Below are positions 61,705-64,000 of a stretch of 64,000 nucleotides of DNA, piece after piece (the first letter of the stretch is position 1; every line of letters starts with the position of its first letter). The position numbers and the translations under genes are program-made. The notes below the pieces were generated by a model. It made no database searches. It worked only from the letters and a program-made list of their open reading frames with translations, and was not told the DNA's origin. Origin of the DNA: Pseudomonas orientalis. GTDB taxonomy: Bacteria; Pseudomonadota; Gammaproteobacteria; Pseudomonadales; Pseudomonadaceae. The DNA is taken from contig NZ_JYLM01000002.1 in assembly GCF_001439815.1 (NCBI RefSeq), positions 124,001 to 188,000 of the forward strand, in the 5' to 3' direction.

Positions 61705-64000
61705 ATGTACAAGCGCACCGGGCTCGTCAGCTTCACGCTTACCGCCTTGGCCCTGGCAATCGCCTGCGAGCGGCTCAACGCCGCCGAAGCGGCCGCCACC
61801 GAGCATGTCGATGTGGTCGGGCAGGCCGCCGCCATTGGCAGCGCCCTCAAGGAGCAACGCGTCTCCGACAGCATCAAGAGCGTGGTGCATGCCGACGGCG
61901 TGGCCCAGTTGCCGGATGAAAACGTCGCCGAAGCGGTGCAGCGCCTGCCAGGCATCAGCGTCGAACGTGACCAGGGCGAAGGCCGGTTTGTCAGCGTGCG
62001 CGGCCTGGGGCCGGACCTCAACAGCGTGACCATCAACGGCACTCTGGTGCCATCGCCGGAAAGCGAGCGCCGCGCCGTGGCCCTCGATGTACTGCCCTCG
62101 GAACTGGTGCAGTCGCTGTCGGTGATCAAGACGCTGACGCCGGACATGGACGCCAACTCCCTCGGCGGCACCGTCGAGGTAAAAAGCCTGTCGGCGTTCG
62201 ACCACAAGGGCCTGTTCTATACCGGCAGCACCGAGGCCAGCTACGACAAGAACACCCGCCAGACCAGCCCGAAATTCTCCGGCGCCGCCAGCAACCGGTT
62301 CAGCCTTGGCGAGGGTGTCGACAATTTCGGCGTGGCGGCGGCCCTCAGCTGGCAGCAGCGCGATTTCGGCTCGGACAACGTCGAAACCGGCGGCGCCTGG
62401 GATTTTCGCAACGGCGCCAGGCTCAACGAGTTCGAGCAGCGCGACTACGACATCAGCCGCGAACGCGCCGGTGGTGGCCTGAACTTCGACTACAAGCCCG
62501 ATGACCTGAGCAGCTACTACCTGCGCACCCTCTACAGCCGCTACAAGGACACCGAAACGCGCAACGCCGCCAGCCTTGAATTCGCGGAACCACAAGCGCC
62601 GGGCGAACTGGGCGAGGCCGAGGGCAAGCGCAAGCTCAAGAACCGCGAAGAAACCCAGCAGATCCAGTCCTACGTGTTCGGCGGCGAGCGCATGCTCGGC
62701 CTGTGGACCTTGAGCGGCCAGGCCGGTTACAGCCGCTCCAGTGAGGACAGCCCGGCGCATATCGCCGGGGCCACCTTTGACGGCGGTGACTTTGCAGGCA
62801 GCGGTTTCTACGACAAGGCCAAGCCACGCCCGATCATCGGCAGCGGCTTCTACGACGCCGGCAATTTCAGCCTCGATAAAGTCGACTGGGAGAAACAGAA
62901 CACTCAGGACACCGAGAAAAACCTGCGCCTGGACCTGGCCCGCGATTATGACCTGAGTGGCTACGCCTCCCAATTCAAGTTCGGCGGCAAGGTCAGCCGC
63001 CGCCATAAAGACAACGACCTGGAAGCCTGGGCCTACAAGGACCTGGATGAACAGGGCTTCACTGACGAGCAGCTCAACCTCACGCAGTTCCAGAAGGGCA
63101 ACGTCGATTACCGTCTCGGCCGCTTTGGCCCAGGCATCAGCGCCGGCAACATCCGCCAGTTGATCGGCGGCCTCAACCGCGATGACTTCTATGACCCGAC
63201 CGAATCGCGGGTCAACGACTTCACCATTCGCGAAGACATCAACGCCGGCTACCTGATGAACACCGTCGACATTGACGACTGGCGGTTCATCGCCGGGATG
63301 CGCTACGAGGGCACCGAATTCGACGCCAAGGGCACCGGCGCCACGGACGGTCAGTTCAGCACCACCGAGACCAAACGCCGTTATCACCACTGGTTGCCGG
63401 GCCTGCATGCGCGCTATCAGATCGACAAGAACACCCAGGTGCGCGCCGCCTGGACCAAATCCGTGGTACGCCCGACCTTTGGTCAACTGGCCCCAGGCTT
63501 CGTGATCGACGATGACGAAGCCACCTTCGGCAACCCGGACCTCAAGCCCCTGGAGTCGAGCAACCTTGACCTGGGCATCGAACACTTCATGGGCCGCGCC
63601 GGTACCGTGTCGGCGTTCGTGTTCTACAAGGACATCCAGAATTTCGTCTACAACACCGATGTCGCCGGCACGGGCGCCTGGACCGATTTCGCCGAGGCCC
63701 ACACCTTCGCCAACGGCGACAGCGCCAAGCTGTATGGCCTGGAACTGGCCTACTCACAGAAATTCGACTGGCTGCCCGCGCCGTGGAACGGCCTGCTGAT
63801 CGGCGCCAACAGCACCTTCAGCCGCTCCAGCGCGGACATCGAGGGCTTCGACAGTGCCGGCGGGCGCAACCGCAAGCGCAACATCAGCCTGCCCAACCAG
63901 TCGGACAGCGTCGGCAACCTGATGCTGGGCTGGGAAGACGACAAGCTCAGCCTGCGCCTCTCGGCCAACTACAAATCGGCCTACCTGTACGAGCTGGCGT
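61705..64000 (+). CDS. TonB-dependent receptor, N-terminal part (cut by window end)
   Basis: The gene starts at ATG 61705 after GGGGAGGG and is still open at the window end (765 codons). It has a signal peptide ending near RLNA, then a plug domain with PDENVAEAVQRLPGISVERD, VSVRGLGPDLNSVTING and DANSLGGTVEVKS. This is the pattern of the Xanthomonas/Caulobacter-type TonB receptors. The barrel contains VRPTFGQLAPG and NPDLKPLESSNLDLGIEHF. There is no STN signalling domain, unlike FpvA. Such receptors take up varied organic ligands. The PhoB box suggests a role in phosphate starvation, perhaps with a downstream phosphatase outside the window. Confidence 0.88.
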   Translation, partial: MYKRTGLVSFTLTALALAIACERLNAAEAAATEHVDVVGQAAAIGSALKEQRVSDSIKSVVHADGVAQLPDENVAEAVQRLPGISVERDQGEGRFVSVRGLGPDLNSVTINGTLVPSPESERRAVALDVLPSELVQSLSVIKTLTPDMDANSLGGTVEVKSLSAFDHKGLFYTGSTEASYDKNTRQTSPKFSGAASNRFSLGEGVDNFGVAAALSWQQRDFGSDNVETGGAWDFRNGARLNEFEQRDYDISRERAGGGLNFDYKPDDLSSYYLRTLYSRYKDTETRNAASLEFAEPQAPGELGEAEGKRKLKNREETQQIQSYVFGGERMLGLWTLSGQAGYSRSSEDSPAHIAGATFDGGDFAGSGFYDKAKPRPIIGSGFYDAGNFSLDKVDWEKQNTQDTEKNLRLDLARDYDLSGYASQFKFGGKVSRRHKDNDLEAWAYKDLDEQGFTDEQLNLTQFQKGNVDYRLGRFGPGISAGNIRQLIGGLNRDDFYDPTESRVNDFTIREDINAGYLMNTVDIDDWRFIAGMRYEGTEFDAKGTGATDGQFSTTETKRRYHHWLPGLHARYQIDKNTQVRAAWTKSVVRPTFGQLAPGFVIDDDEATFGNPDLKPLESSNLDLGIEHFMGRAGTVSAFVFYKDIQNFVYNTDVAGTGAWTDFAEAHTFANGDSAKLYGLELAYSQKFDWLPAPWNGLLIGANSTFSRSSADIEGFDSAGGRNRKRNISLPNQSDSVGNLMLGWEDDKLSLRLSANYKSAYLYELA

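Overview
The window is GC-rich, densely coded chromosomal DNA from a fluorescent Pseudomonas, most likely of the P. fluorescens/SBW25 type. The evidence is a pyoverdine locus whose seven adenylation domains read in order as Ser-Lys-Gly-fOHOrn-Lys-fOHOrn-Ser. That is the peptide known for the SBW25/ATCC 13525 pyoverdine. The intergenic REP doublets (REPINs) are also of the kind described from SBW25.

Layout. 1-206: tail of a short-chain dehydrogenase. 272-3803: NAD salvage, with the repressor gene nrtR divergent from the pncA-pncB-nadE operon across a perfect palindromic operator. 3804-6441: a less GC-rich patch with a small membrane protein and a 522-residue protein made of paired EF-hand-like repeats. 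The repeat protein is preceded by a good match to the HrpL (type III secretion) promoter and is a candidate HrpK-like secreted protein. 6442-9031: MATE and MFS exporters. 9010-9611: a hicAB toxin-antitoxin pair.

9821-45334 is the pyoverdine region. PvdI (modules 1-4, epimerase in module 1) and PvdJ (modules 5-7, terminal thioesterase) build the side chain. They are followed by a bidirectional terminator and the convergent receptor gene fpvA and exporter gene pvdE. pvdF makes the formyl group of fOHOrn. pvdM-pvdN-pvdO (one strand) and pvdP (divergent) encode periplasmic maturation of exported ferribactin. Four perfect TAAAT-N16-CGT boxes for the iron-starvation sigma factor PvdS serve pvdE, pvdF, pvdM and pvdP, and a slightly different one precedes pvdI. 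pvdL, pvdA, pvdH, pvdS and fpvI/fpvR are not in the window, so the pathway is split over the genome. Between pvdO and pvdF lies a frameshifted duplicate of the end of pvdO, sandwiched between two REPINs.

45419-64000 is a mixed accessory and regulatory region. It holds a Fic AMP-transferase with a C-terminal winged helix, a secreted protein of six 13-residue repeats, a pirin, a DJ-1/AraC regulator, and two convergent winged-helix/NB-ARC regulators (one short, one full length). Next come a small AraC gene, a LysR gene, an apparently frameshifted monooxygenase-like gene coupled to a YtcJ-type amidohydrolase and a YcaC-type hydrolase, and a second LysR gene. The region ends with an AraC gene paired with a GGDEF protein whose active site is degenerate, and a TonB-dependent receptor (cut by the window edge) behind a probable PhoB box. 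Three more REP doublets lie between these genes. No tRNA, rRNA, CRISPR or insertion sequence was seen.
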